This document shows positions 35,687 to 44,822 of a stretch of DNA of 64,000 bases, piece after piece. The translations under genes and the position numbers were made by a program. Position 1 is the first letter of the stretch; each line of letters opens with the position of its first letter. The notes under the pieces were generated by a model. The model did not search any database. It had not been told where the DNA came from and saw only the letters and a list, made by a program, of their open reading frames with translations. Source of the stretch: Bradyrhizobium sp. CB1650 (GTDB lineage Bacteria; Pseudomonadota; Alphaproteobacteria; Rhizobiales; Xanthobacteraceae); the NCBI RefSeq assembly GCF_029761915.1, contig NZ_CP121695.1, positions 3,067,501 through 3,131,500 of the forward strand, read 5' to 3'.

Positions 35687-36406
35687 TCAGCGCGACCGAG
35701 CCCGGTCGGTTTGCAAGGTCTCAAAGAACGCCACGATCGCGTCGATCTGGTATTCGGCGAGCTTTGGATTGAGCATTGCCTGGTTCGGGCCTACGCGACG
35801 GTGGTTTGACGTCAAGAGCTGTCGGAGATCGTTGGCTGAAAAGGATGGTCGGCTGGCAATTTCGCTGAAGCTTGGCGCGGGGAAACGAAAGGCTGGTGTC
35901 TCCCGTGAAGAATCCGAGACGACGTGACAGAGACCGCAGGTCCCGTGAGCGAGCGCGCGACCCTGCGCGATCTGATCCGCGAACAACTGATCGCCGAACG
36001 GCGAGTTGGCCGGCACTTGGATGGTGATCGAACCGAATCCGCTGGCGCGGTGGCAAGTATTGCATCCGTTCGTGAGATCCGAGTAAGCCTTCGCGAAAGC
36101 CGCGCTGTCCTTCAGCTGGACCGCGTGATCCAGGGCCTGCAGCCGCTCGGTAGTTTGGAACGATCGTACGCTTTCCGACAGAAGGGGCATTGCCTTTTGC
36201 AATCTGGCCTGGATTTGTCGAAGAGCCAGATCCCAGTTGCTGAGCTTGCCGGCGAACCACAATTTGATGTGCTGGAATTGGAGCGCGACCATGAGGTCGG
36301 ATAGTTGGGTTGACGTACTATCGGCCGGCAAATTCACCTCCGCCCCCGCATTCAATAGCGGGAGCATGGCGACAATCGCGGTGGTCATCAGCGTCCGGAA
36401 GTTCAT
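35687..36406 (-). CDS. Exported di-heme c-type cytochrome
   Basis: 239 aa from the ATG at 36406; upstream starts at 36439 and 36448 are possible. Signal peptide MNFRTLMTTAIVAMLPLLNAGA. The N-terminal half is helical and cytochrome c'-like with heme motif CNTCH (residues ~115-119). The second half has CGLCH and a cytochrome c class I pattern ending in a helix with YQIDAIVAFFETL. It probably shuttles electrons in the periplasm. A perfect FNR/FixK box lies 51 bp upstream. Confidence 0.82.
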   Translation of the reverse strand: MNFRTLMTTAIVAMLPLLNAGAEVNLPADSTSTQLSDLMVALQFQHIKLWFAGKLSNWDLALRQIQARLQKAMPLLSESVRSFQTTERLQALDHAVQLKDSAAFAKAYSDLTNGCNTCHRASGFGSITIQVPANSPFGDQLFADQIAQGRALAHGTCGLCHVVSDSSRETPAFRFPAPSFSEIASRPSFSANDLRQLLTSNHRRVGPNQAMLNPKLAEYQIDAIVAFFETLQTDRARSR

Positions 36407-36456
36407 ACCAGCGCTCAAAATGGTCAGGTAGGATGGCATCAAGGCCAAGCTCGGCG

Positions 36457-36470
36457 TTGATTTCGATCAA
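36457..36470. promoter_or_regulatory. FNR/FixK-type box upstream of di-heme cytochrome gene
   Basis: TTGATTTCGATCAA fits TTGAT-N4-ATCAA exactly and lies 51 bp upstream of the ATG at 36406. Confidence 0.6.
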
Positions 36471-36825
36471 AACGCCTCCAGATGAAGGAAGTCACGTGCG
36501 CGCACCAGATCACGTCCCGACGAGTGAACAGCCGCAATCGATCGCGAGGCGCTCGCCCGATACGAAGTTTTGATCCGGGACGTCCAAGACGCGCTGCCCT
36601 CGGAGGCCAGACGGTCACCACGACCGTGGAGAGCCGGCAGCGGCTCACGGTGAACATGCGCTGCCCCGCGCGATCTCAGGGACAATCGGAGAGCCGCCGC
36701 CTGCGACGTCTTGGGCCAATGCCGGCGGGGGCGCCGTGCCCCTCGAGAAGGCCACCAACGGCGATCGCGTTGATCCTACTCAAACAACGGAGCCGGTTTC
36801 GGCAGAGAGTGACATTTGTGGAGCT
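36471..36825. other. Upstream region of the P-type ATPase gene
   Basis: About 355 bp. The ATPase frame is open back to a GTG at 36736, but the added residues look non-conserved. No separate gene. Confidence 0.5.
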
Positions 36826-39123
36826 ATGGAAACCATGTCGTTTGAGCGGGTTTTGCGATGGACCCTGGTTGCGGTCGCAATTGCGGGATTGACCGCGGGT
36901 ATTCTTGCGCGAGCCGTCGGCCGGCCTGATCTGGCCGATCTCGTATGGGCGATCGGCACGGCACCCGTGATGGGAGGACTGGCGGTCTCGATCGTCAAGG
37001 ACTTGCTGGGCGGCCGCCTGGGAGTGGACGCGATCGCGCTCCTGTCGATGAGCGCGGCGTTGACGCTCGGCCAACCGCTTGCAGGAGCCGTGGTCGCGCT
37101 GATGTATTCCGGCGGCAACGTGCTGGAGGATATCGCGATCGCGCGGGCGGAGTACGACCTGCGGTCACTGATCGATCGTGCGCCGCGCCGGGCACATCGC
37201 AAGACCGGCGAGCGGATCGAAGAGGTTCCGGTCGAGGCAGTCGCGGTCGGCGAAGAGCTTCTGGTACGGGCCGGCGAGATCGTGCCGGTCGACGGCATCC
37301 TCCATTCGGTCATGGCCACCATCGATGAGTCCACGGTTACGGGAGAGCCGATCCCGGTCGAGAAGACGCGGGGCAGTGCCGTTCTTTCTGGTTCGCTGAA
37401 TGCAGGCGCAACGTTCGAGCTGACCGTGACCGCCCCGGCCGGCGAGAGCACCTACGCCGGCATTGTGCGCATGGTGACGGCGGCGCAAACGGCAAAGGCC
37501 CCCTTTGTGCGGCTGGCCGACCGCTATGCGCTGGTCTTTCTGCCGGTGACGCTCCTCATCGCCTTCCTGGCGTGGTGGATCTCCGGCGATCTGACTCGCA
37601 GCCTCGCCGTGCTGGTGGCGGCGACACCTTGTCCGCTAATTCTGGCCGCACCGGTGGCCTTCATCGCTGGCGTGGCGCAGGCGGCCCGTCGCGGCATCCT
37701 GGCAAAGGGCGGAGGTGCGCTGGAGGCGCTGGCTCGCGCGCACACCGTGCTGTTCGACAAAACCGGTACCCTGACGGTGGGAGGGGCGCGGTTGCTTTCG
37801 GTTGAAGTCGCGCCGGGGGAAAACCCCGATGAGGTCCTCGCGCTTGGGGCATCGCTTGAGCAGGCGTCGCACCATGTCCTCGCCAAGACTGTCGTCGCTG
37901 CGGCCATCGACCGCGGCCTCAAGCTGAAAGCGCCCGAACAGGTCAAAGAGACCATGGGCACGGGCTTGTCCGGCCTGATCGGCGGCCGCCAGGTAACCGC
38001 TGGCTCGCGAGAGCTGCTTCGCTCACATGGCGAACTGTCGCCGTGGGAGCTGCGGGCCATCCGGCGCGCATCGTGGCGCTCGGCGCTGATCGTCTTTGTC
38101 GCCGTGGACGGCGGTCCGATCGGTGCGCTGTTGTTGGCCGACGAGCTGCGGGCTGATACGCCGCGAGCGATCCGGTTGCTGCGCGATGCGGGCATCGCGC
38201 GAATGGTGATGGTGACGGGCGATCGCGCCGCTGCGGCGCAGGCGATCGGAGCCGCGCTCGATCTCGATGCCGTGCTGGCGGACCGCGTTCCCTCTGACAA
38301 GGTCGAGGCGGTGCGCACGGAACAGCGGCTGCATCCGACCATCATGGTCGGCGATGGCATCAATGACGCCCCGGCACTGGCCGTGGCCGATATCGGGATT
38401 GCGCTCGGCGCGCGCGGCGCGAGCGCCTCGTCCGAGGCGGCAGACGTGGTGATCCTGACCGACCGGCTTGATCGCGTCGGCGAAGCGATCATGATCGCGC
38501 AGCGGGCACGGCGGATCGCCCTTCAAAGCATCATTGTTGGTATGGGATTGTCGTTGGTGGCCATGGCGGCCGCCACCGTTGGCTGGCTCGCCCCCGTGCC
38601 CGCAGCGATCATGCAGGAGGTGATCGATGTGGCCGTCATCCTAAATGCTCTGCGGGCGCTCACCCCGGCCTATGGAAACGCCGGCCGCCGGATAACCGCG
38701 GAGCAGGGCGTGGCACTGCATCACGACCACCAGGCGCTGTTGAGGGATCTCGACCGGCTGCGTAAGATCGTCGATGCAATCGACGATGCGACGCCAGACA
38801 CCGCGGCGGCCCTGATCGAGGAGGCTCATCGCCTGGTTCAGGGCAGCGTAGTGAAACACGAGCGCGAGGATGAGGGCAGCGTCTATCCGAAGATTGCGGA
38901 GGTGCTGCGCGAACGCCACGGCCTCTCAGCCATGAGCCGCGCACACCGTGAGATCCTGCACCTCGCGCGGTTGCTCGCTCGTATCGCAGAGGACCTGCCT
39001 CTGGAGAAGATCGATCGCTATCTTGTCCGGGACGCCCAGCGGGTGATCGAGGCGATCGAAACGCTGGTGCGCATGCATACTGCCCAAGAGGAGGATATTT
39101 ACGAAGCCGTGGCCGCGCAGTGA
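36826..39123 (+). CDS. P1B-type heavy-metal ATPase with C-terminal hemerythrin-like domain
   Basis: 765 aa from the ATG at 36826 (36736 GTG and 36835 ATG are alternatives). Motifs in order: TGEP (~172), membrane metal motif TPCPL (~267), DKTGTLT (~311), the HP-type segment SHHVLA (~349) and GDGINDAP (~509). There is no N-terminal metal-binding domain. TPCPL instead of CPC points to a P1B-4-like class rather than copper CopA. After the last helix pair, residues ~630-765 read as a hemerythrin-like four-helix domain (LHHDHQALL, VKHEREDEGSVYP, SRAHREIL, MHTAQEEDIY). This ties export to iron or oxygen sensing. Confidence 0.88.
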   Translation: METMSFERVLRWTLVAVAIAGLTAGILARAVGRPDLADLVWAIGTAPVMGGLAVSIVKDLLGGRLGVDAIALLSMSAALTLGQPLAGAVVALMYSGGNVLEDIAIARAEYDLRSLIDRAPRRAHRKTGERIEEVPVEAVAVGEELLVRAGEIVPVDGILHSVMATIDESTVTGEPIPVEKTRGSAVLSGSLNAGATFELTVTAPAGESTYAGIVRMVTAAQTAKAPFVRLADRYALVFLPVTLLIAFLAWWISGDLTRSLAVLVAATPCPLILAAPVAFIAGVAQAARRGILAKGGGALEALARAHTVLFDKTGTLTVGGARLLSVEVAPGENPDEVLALGASLEQASHHVLAKTVVAAAIDRGLKLKAPEQVKETMGTGLSGLIGGRQVTAGSRELLRSHGELSPWELRAIRRASWRSALIVFVAVDGGPIGALLLADELRADTPRAIRLLRDAGIARMVMVTGDRAAAAQAIGAALDLDAVLADRVPSDKVEAVRTEQRLHPTIMVGDGINDAPALAVADIGIALGARGASASSEAADVVILTDRLDRVGEAIMIAQRARRIALQSIIVGMGLSLVAMAAATVGWLAPVPAAIMQEVIDVAVILNALRALTPAYGNAGRRITAEQGVALHHDHQALLRDLDRLRKIVDAIDDATPDTAAALIEEAHRLVQGSVVKHEREDEGSVYPKIAEVLRERHGLSAMSRAHREILHLARLLARIAEDLPLEKIDRYLVRDAQRVIEAIETLVRMHTAQEEDIYEAVAAQ

Positions 39124-39249
39124 GCAGCTTGGCGAGCCTTACGTAACCTGAGTGCCAAGCAATAAGGCGGCTACGCCAGTTATGCTGCCAAGAAAACAGA
39201 GCCTCCGAAATAGTGGGTCTAACGATGTAGCGGACTCCCGCTACGCCGC

Positions 39250-39816
39250 TCAACGTGCGTAGACATGCCCGAATTCCAGCGAGATCACGCCGCCACCGAT
39301 GGGGATTGCGGAGCCAGGCCGTTGGCTCTCACTCAGCATCTCATCTGAAGTGATCGTCCGCTTTGCCCCTGGAATAGTCAGGGGACGCGCCTTCGATCCC
39401 GTTGCAATCACGATATGCTGGGCTTCGAGTGGACGATCGCCGACGCGGACGGCAGTGGGAGCGATAAAGACGCCCCGGCCTCTGGTCAGATCGACGTTTC
39501 CGGCGCGCCATCGTGCTGGCAAGCCTGGTCGGAAAATTCTTGATCATCGCGTTCTCGCGATCGATCAGCGCGGCCCAATCGATCCGGGGTTTGCCGACAA
39601 CGGTGTGATGGACGGACGCGCGTCCGATATCGCGAAGCGCCTGGCCCGCCGCAACCAGGATCTTCTTCGGCGTGCAGCCCGCTTGGGGCAAGTGTCGCTA
39701 AGATCGCGCGTTTCAAGCATCGCAACCGAGACGCCGACGCGGCGGACCGGGCCGGTCACGCCGATGCCGGCATTGCCGCCGCCCGTGACCACTGCGTCGA
39801 ATGTCTCGGCGCTCAT
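39250..39816 (-). pseudogene. Broken flavoprotein disulfide reductase (dihydrolipoamide dehydrogenase/mercuric reductase type)
   Basis: The ATG at 39816 (GGAG upstream) starts MSAETFDAVVTGGGNAG. The FAD-binding start then runs to SVAMLETRDLSDTCP, where the frame shifts. The next piece, QAGCTPKKILVAAGQAL, carries the second redox cysteine. A second shift leads to RGVFIAPTAVRVG ... IVIATGSKARPLTIPGA and GGGVISLEFGHVYAR, followed by a stop. The NAD-binding remainder and the dimerisation domain are absent. Two frameshifts plus truncation. Confidence 0.8.
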
Positions 39817-39907
39817 AGGGCGGGTCTCCACGATGGGCGAGAGCATCGCTTGTGCGACCGGACCGCATTTTCGGATGTGGTCCGAGGCCGGAGCATCGTC
39901 GCCGTTG

Positions 39908-40402
39908 TTAATTCCTGGCGATAGTCGATGTGATTGACCTGACCACCATGGTCGCCATCTTGAACTGCGCGTCGCGATTCCCGATGCTGTGCCGCTTGGC
40001 GATCCAGTCGAAATCGGTCCACACAGCCCAGACCTCGCCGTTGTCGTCTTGCGTCAGCAGCAGGCGAACCGGCCAATCGAGCCCAGCATTGGGATTCGCA
40101 GTGATGAATTGAGTGCCAAGCGGAGGATTGCCGAAGATGAGCAGAGTTGACGGCCGAAGCTTGATGCCGCCGTCAGCGGCAAGCTTCGACTGATCGACCT
40201 CAAGGAAGAATTTGATGCCCTTGGATGCAATGTCCGCCTTGATGCGGCTGATCGCTTCCGACATCGGGACCGCACTCTTCACGCGGACGATGCCATCATT
40301 GCTGTCTGCTCGTGCAACTGAAGGTACGGCCGACAGCAGGAGGAATAATAGTAGAAGAGAGGTAGCGAAATCTGCAATTCGCAAGGTTATGTGGCGGCTC
40401 AT
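39908..40402 (-). CDS. Exported DUF302-domain protein
   Basis: 164 aa behind AGGAGG. Signal peptide to ~residue 32 (SVARAD). The DUF302 fold shows in GIVRVKSAVPMSEAISRIKADIASKGIKFFLEVDQS, then RPSTLLIFGNPPLGT and LLLTQDDNGEVWAVWTDFDWI. Function of the family is unknown; it is often found near metal or redox genes. Confidence 0.85.
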   Translation of the reverse strand: MSRHITLRIADFATSLLLLFLLLSAVPSVARADSNDGIVRVKSAVPMSEAISRIKADIASKGIKFFLEVDQSKLAADGGIKLRPSTLLIFGNPPLGTQFITANPNAGLDWPVRLLLTQDDNGEVWAVWTDFDWIAKRHSIGNRDAQFKMATMVVRSITSTIARN

Positions 40403-40734
40403 GGCGTATCCTCCTGTCTATGGTAGCTTGGGATTGGTTGCAGGATGGGCGCTTCCTTTAGGGAGGTGAAATGCCGTCTGGCTCTCAAGGCGATAGTCAC
40501 GCGCTATCGCGGATGAGCGGCAGTTATGAAACGGAGGGAGAGATCGGGATTTCCGTTTGTCGGAAATTTGGCGTTCGAAAACAGAGCGTCGCCTGACGGG
40601 CGCACTCCTGCACGATGAGCTGGAAGTATATCGATGGCGGTAGGGTGAGCGCCACATGGGCCGCATCCCTGTGCTATGAAATCGTGATGCGGACAAAGTC
40701 GCATAACCTTCATCGAGTTGGATTTGAGAGGCCT
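40403..40734. other. Intergenic region, nothing recognised
   Basis: 332 bp between divergent genes. A long minus-strand open frame here is the mirror of the DUF2798 gene and is not supported. Confidence 0.5.
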
Positions 40735-40954
40735 ATGTTCGCAATTCGGCGTCGTTATAGTCATTTTGTTTTTGGCGTCGGGATTGACCTCGCTCGTTGC
40801 TGCAGGGATCGCGAGTTTCCCCGCTGTTGCAACCGGCCATTTCTTGTGGAATTGGCTTGTCTCATGGGCTGTAATGGCGCCCTTGGTTCTGATCGCTGCG
40901 CCGACCATACGTTCGCTTTCCATGGCGCTTACGCGAGAGGAGTCCTCAGATTGA
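40735..40954 (+). pseudogene. Frameshifted DUF2798 membrane protein
   Basis: ATG at 40735 behind GAGAGG starts MFAIRRRYSHFVFGV. The continuation SGLTSLVAAGIASFP, LWNWLVSWAVMAPLVLIAAPTIRSLS lies in another frame, with the shift near 40775. Two membrane helices and the NWLVSW...PTIR pattern match DUF2798 (~75 aa). A single indel separates the halves, so sequencing error is possible. Confidence 0.6.
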
Positions 40955-41203
40955 AGGCAAGCGGTTCTACGGGGCGCAGCAAAGCCCGTGACATCGGTTT
41001 GGAGTGGGAAATCGGCGACTTTGGCAGCTTGTTTCCACGCCAAAGCCGATATCGAAAGCTCGCGGACTGCCGGATCAATCAGAGCCGACAGCATAGGCGC
41101 GCGGCATCGTGACAATTGAAATGTAGCATTTCCAAATTTGATCATCCTCCCGCAACGTCGTGCTTACCTGATCAACAGCACATCCCAATTGTCGGAGGAA
41201 TCG

Positions 41204-41428
41204 ATGAAGAACGTTGCACTCTTGATGCTCCCAACGCTTGCGCTCGTCGGCTTCCATTCGCCGGCGCTCGCGGACGGTTTCAGGTATGCTGGGTCGCCCA
41301 AGTTTGGTGCGTATTATGTCCGGTCCGACACGCACATCTCTAGCGCGGCCTGGACTGATGCGAGAGCTGAACTGCCACGAACATCGTCCGCCCAGATCCG
41401 GGGCGGAATTGGTCTCAGAGCGCCTTAA
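41204..41428 (+). CDS. Small secreted protein (74 aa)
   Basis: ATG at 41204 behind GGAGG. Signal peptide MKNVALLMLPTLALVGFHSPALA, then a short mature part (DGFRYAGSPKFGAYYVRSD). No family recognised. Its 3' end is 24 bp from the convergent small gene at 41453-41608. Confidence 0.6.
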   Translation: MKNVALLMLPTLALVGFHSPALADGFRYAGSPKFGAYYVRSDTHISSAAWTDARAELPRTSSAQIRGGIGLRAP

Positions 41429-41452
41429 TGGGACATGCGGTGCCTTAGTGTT

Positions 41453-41608
41453 CTATTTTGGCCGGCATCTGATGTTCGCAGATGACGACGAAGAGAGCCG
41501 CAGGCTCGGGGTTAATTCGTCTTCCCCGAGATGTGCTTGCAATTTCTCACCCATCTCGCGGAGGATTGCCCGGCTGAGCGCCTTGTCGATATCATTGCGG
41601 GTTCGCAT
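41453..41608 (-). CDS. Small protein, paralogue of the gene at 44195-44392
   Basis: 51 aa behind AAGGAGA. The start MRTRNDIDKALSRAILREMGEKLQAHL aligns with MRNRIDIDHVHSRALVREIGERLRASL of the protein at 44195-44392. A short helical family of unknown role. The C-terminus diverges and is serine-rich. Confidence 0.55.
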   Translation of the reverse strand: MRTRNDIDKALSRAILREMGEKLQAHLGEDELTPSLRLSSSSSANIRCRPK

Positions 41609-41659
41609 GGCAGAATCTCCTTGTTCCGGCGGAAAGCCTGCCCTGCGATTGTTGGCCTA

Positions 41660-42700
41660 GAGCATGTTGTTTTTTGCCGGAATCGGGATTCCCAGGAGCG
41701 GCAATATCTGATCAAGCTTCATGCTGAAGAACGGGGGCCAGCATGGATGACGCGACCCTATTCGGAAGATCTTCGCGAACTCGCTCTGGCGAGGGCTGAC
41801 GCGGGCGAGACGGTTCGTTCGATTGCGGAAGCGCTTCGGATCAGTCCTTCCTGTGTGACGAAGTGGAAGAATCTGCGGCGGGAGACCGGAGGCGTTTCTC
41901 CCGGCAAGATCGGCGGTCACAAGAAGCCGGTTCTGTCCGGCGCCACCGCGGACTGGCTGCGCAAACGCATTTGCTCCGGACCGTTCACTTTGCGGAAGCT
42001 GACGCAGGAACTGGCCGCGCGGGATCAAAACAGACGTGCGGGCGGTATGGACGTTCGTTCACGCCGAGCGGCTGAGCTTCAAAAAAAACGCTCCGGCCGG
42101 CCGAACAAGACCGCCCCGATATCGCGCGTAAACGGACGCGCTGGAAGGTCCATCAGGGTAGGATCGATGCCTCACGTCTGGTCTTTATTGACGAGACCTG
42201 GATCAGAACCAACATGGCGCCACTGCGCGGCTGGGGACCGAGTGGGCAGTGTCTTGAAACATCTGCGCCTTTTGGCCACTGGAAGACCATGACCTTCATC
42301 GCAGCGCTGCGCCACGACCGGATCAGCGCGCCCTGGGTCATCGACGGCCCCATCAACGGTGAGCTCTTCACGCTCTATGTCGAGAAAGTGTTGGCGCCCA
42401 CTTTGGCAAAAGGCGAGGTCGTCATCCTCGACAACCTCGGCAGTCATAAGGGTAAGTCTGCCCGCAGCGCCATCCGCGCAACAGGAGCGCATCTACTCTT
42501 CCTGCCGCCCTACAGCCCCGACCTCAATCCGATCGAGCAGGTCTTCGCCAAGCTCAAACACCTGATGCGAGCCGCACAGACACGTGATGTCGAAGCAACC
42601 TCGCGCAAGGTCGGCGAACTCCTCGATATCTTCTCCAAAGAGGAATGCGCCAACTATCTCAAAAATTCAGGCTATGTTTCCGTATAAAAACACCATGCTC
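41660..42700 (+). mobile_element. Complete IS630-family insertion sequence (1041 bp)
   Basis: Terminal inverted repeats GAGCATGTTGTTTTT (left) and AAAAACACCATGCTC (right) match with one mismatch. A TA dinucleotide stands outside each end (41658-41659 and 42701-42702), the target duplication expected of IS630/Tc1 elements. The interior carries one transposase gene, frameshifted. Confidence 0.85.
41747..42687 (+). pseudogene. IS630-family transposase, frameshifted
   Basis: Part one (ATG at 41747) reads MTRPYSEDLRELALARADAG and the helix-turn-helix to LTQELAARD. One base is missing near 42025; the next frame reads IKTDVRAVWTFVHAERLSFKK. A run of eight A near 42080 then shifts back to PAEQDRPDIARKR, VFIDETWI (catalytic D), VILDNLGSHKG (D) and LPPYSPDLNPIEQ (E). 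All DDE residues exist, but two frame changes separate them. IS630 relatives can use A-run slippage, so the second change may be programmed; the first looks like decay. Confidence 0.8.
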
Positions 42701-42721
42701 TAGTCTTCAGGAGTTGAGGCC

Positions 42722-42830
42722 GAGACCGCCACCTTTGGCTATCTGTCGCGAGCGCTTGTGGAAGAGCGGGTGATGAACAACCTTTGGCTATCCACGACAT
42801 GCGCCGTCTTTGACGGCGGGCGATGGTCTC
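42722..42830. repeat. Dispersed inverted-repeat element, copy A (109 bp)
   Basis: Begins GAGACCGCC and ends GGCGGGCGATGGTCTC, with two internal CCTTTGGCTATC words about 60 bp apart. Related copies lie at 44499-44616 and 57167-57271. Confidence 0.7.
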
Positions 42831-43366
42831 GCAAACACGACGCCGACAGTTGAGAAATGTCCACATAGATCATCCTTGGAACCCGAGCCCGGCACCTCGG
42901 CACGACCCGCTCCGTGATCACCCTTTGGGCAGGTCCAACGCGTCGATGGCCCGACTACAAATTTGGGCGGGTCTTTGACGCCGGTCTGGCCGATCTCGAT
43001 TATCTTCTTGGCGATCAATTCGGTGAGTCGGGGACCCGATCCCGCTGGGGATCGTGCCGCTCTCGGTCAGGAACGGTAGTTATCCGGACTCCCCTCAGCA
43101 TGAAGATACCTTCAGGTAGACCACGCCGGGGCTGGCATTTCATCCCGAACAAGATTGTAACCGGCAAGGGGGGTCGCTGTGAGGCGGCCCTTTTCGATTT
43201 TCGGCTTCGCAAGCCCGCGGATTTGGCCTTATGGAGTGGCGGGACAGCCGATTTTTTTTTGCCGCCAATTTGTTCCAACGGTATGTCTTCCATTGAGGCA
43301 CGGGTTCCGAGGGCGGGATGGCAATCTACTTGCATTTGCAAACCCACGGCATGGCACCTGAAGAGG
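42831..43366. other. Region without an intact gene
   Basis: About 535 bp. The only recognisable piece is the inverted small-gene fragment at 42965-43036. The rest shows no gene with a supported start. Confidence 0.45.
42965..43036 (-). pseudogene. Inverted fragment of the gene at 43367-43531
   Basis: Minus strand reads RLTELIAKKIIEIGQTGVKDP, close to PLTKMIAKTIIKIAQTGIKDA of the plus-strand gene 400 bp away. The sequence on either side is unrelated, so this is a fragment in inverted orientation. Confidence 0.55.
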
Positions 43367-43531
43367 TTGCTTTTAGCATACGAGCAAACGTTGCATGCGC
43401 TTTGTGTGAAGGATCGCGACGACCCTCTTACGAAGATGATAGCGAAAACTATCATCAAGATTGCGCAGACCGGCATCAAAGACGCTTCCCGGATCTCGGC
43501 TCTGGCAATCAAGGAACTCGAAATGCGCTAA
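43367..43531 (+). CDS. Small helical hypothetical protein, start uncertain
   Basis: About 54 aa if a TTG at 43367 is used; there is no ATG in frame nearby, so the true 5' end may be damaged. The body LLLAYEQTLHALCVKDRDDPL, then TKMIAKTIIKIAQTGIKDA and SALAIKELEMR looks conserved and helical. A partial copy lies inverted at 42965-43036. Function unknown. Confidence 0.5.
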   Translation: MLLAYEQTLHALCVKDRDDPLTKMIAKTIIKIAQTGIKDASRISALAIKELEMR

Positions 43532-43621
43532 GGCGTCTCGCGAAGCTTGGAACTGAAACATTCTCCAAGGTCTGGGAGTTGGTTTTCGGCTTCGGGGGCT
43601 TCGCAATATGCGAGGCGCGCT

Positions 43622-43723
43622 ATGACCCCTGTACCGGCAGGCGACGCAGTTCTCACGGTCGCCATCATGAGCATCACCTTCCTACTTGAAGTTGCTTTTT
43701 TCGCCTGGATCGGCATTTTTTGA
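43622..43723 (+). CDS. 33-residue membrane peptide
   Basis: ATG at 43622 six bases after GAGG. Almost the whole peptide is one membrane helix (VLTVAIMSITFLLEVAFFAWIG). Small bacterial single-span peptides of this kind often modulate membrane complexes; no specific role can be given. Confidence 0.5.
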   Translation: MTPVPAGDAVLTVAIMSITFLLEVAFFAWIGIF

Positions 43724-43845
43724 AGAGCCCGCGGGGTATTGAGCCTGGTGACCGGCAGCGAGCCATAATTCCGGCTAAGATTTTTCTAAGTTCCCGGCAA
43801 CATTGGTTCCTGTACGGCGTCATTGCTCAAAGTGCGGAGCGCGCT

Positions 43846-43992
43846 ATGGACGACGAGGAACAGCAAGAGCTCGAAGATCAGGTCATGCGCTACCGTCTGA
43901 TGGAGCGCGACGTCACCGATCCTCTAGCGCTCGGTCTCCTCCACGACATCGTCTCAGAATTAGAGGCGGCGCTGCAAGCACCCAATGAGTAG
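43846..43992 (+). CDS. Small acidic helical protein (48 aa)
   Basis: ATG at 43846 behind CGGAG. The protein is strongly acidic and helical (MDDEEQQELEDQVMRYRLMERDV) and ends in VSELEAALQAPNE. No family recognised. Confidence 0.55.
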   Translation: MDDEEQQELEDQVMRYRLMERDVTDPLALGLLHDIVSELEAALQAPNE

Positions 43993-44194
43993 CAGGATCG
44001 CAAGGCTCGGAGCCGATGTGAGGATCCAGCTTTCCACAAGCTTGATAGTCGCGAGACCGGCCATCTTCCGTCATGGCCTTCTATCGAAATCCGAAGCCCG
44101 TGCAATTCATCCAGCCAAACGCACGGCGTTTCACCGATGGTATTGCTCGTCCATGTTCGGCCGCCCCGTCCGTGCGGCTCCCCGTCCGTGCGGC

Positions 44195-44392
44195 TCAATG
44201 GCGAGGTTTCTTCCAATGCTCCGCATCGGGAACGATTGACGGTGAGCGCTCCAATTCGCGGAGCCGATCGACTTGCGCTTCGAGGCGCGCTGGCAGCTTC
44301 GGCTCCGGTTTGAGCGACGCGCGCAGTCTTTCGCCGATCTCTCGAACAAGAGCCCGACTGTGGACGTGGTCGATGTCAATGCGGTTGCGCAT
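44195..44392 (-). CDS. Small protein, paralogue of the gene at 41453-41608
   Basis: 65 aa from the ATG at 44392, seven bases after AGAGG. MRNRIDIDHVHSRALVREIG, then LEAQVDRLRELERSPSI, looks like a helical pair. Related at the N-terminus to the 51-aa protein at 41453-41608. Function unknown. Confidence 0.6.
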   Translation of the reverse strand: MRNRIDIDHVHSRALVREIGERLRASLKPEPKLPARLEAQVDRLRELERSPSIVPDAEHWKKPRH

Positions 44393-44822
44393 AACAGAAC
44401 CTCTGGTTCGGCAAAAAAACCGCCGCCGGAAAGCCACATCGGCTCAGTGCCCCCCGCAACCGATCGGGGGCACAACTGGCGACTTCGAAATAGAACCGGA
44501 GACCGCCGCTTTTGGCTATCTGCGCGAGCGCTTGTATTGAGAACAGCGGGTCGGGAGCCACGACCTTTGGCTATCCCGCGACATGCGCCGTATCAAAACC
44601 GGCGAGCGACGGTCTCATGTTTGTCTAAAGTCGTGGCAGACGCTTTCGTTCCCCTGATCTCTGAGCGCGACGACGATGTTCTATTCGGAAGGAGCAACCT
44701 CGGGAGCCGCCAGTCGCTGGCACCATCGCGGCGACTTCCGATGCGGGCGAAAACATTGCGGCGTTCGGAACCATTTCTGAGAGGGCTCGATTAATTTCTG
44801 GGGCGCTAAGGGAACGATCGCC
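44393..44822. other. Intergenic region containing repeat copy B
   Basis: 430 bp between divergent small genes. Holds the inverted-repeat element at 44499-44616; no gene. Confidence 0.5.
44499..44616. repeat. Dispersed inverted-repeat element, copy B (118 bp)
   Basis: Begins GAGACCGCCGC and ends GGCGAGCGACGGTCTC. Contains TTTGGCTATC twice, in the same positions as copies A and C. Confidence 0.7.

Noticed and set aside
40504..41145. 214-codon minus-strand frame
   Set aside because: Mirror of the frameshifted DUF2798 gene; the translation has no protein-like pattern.
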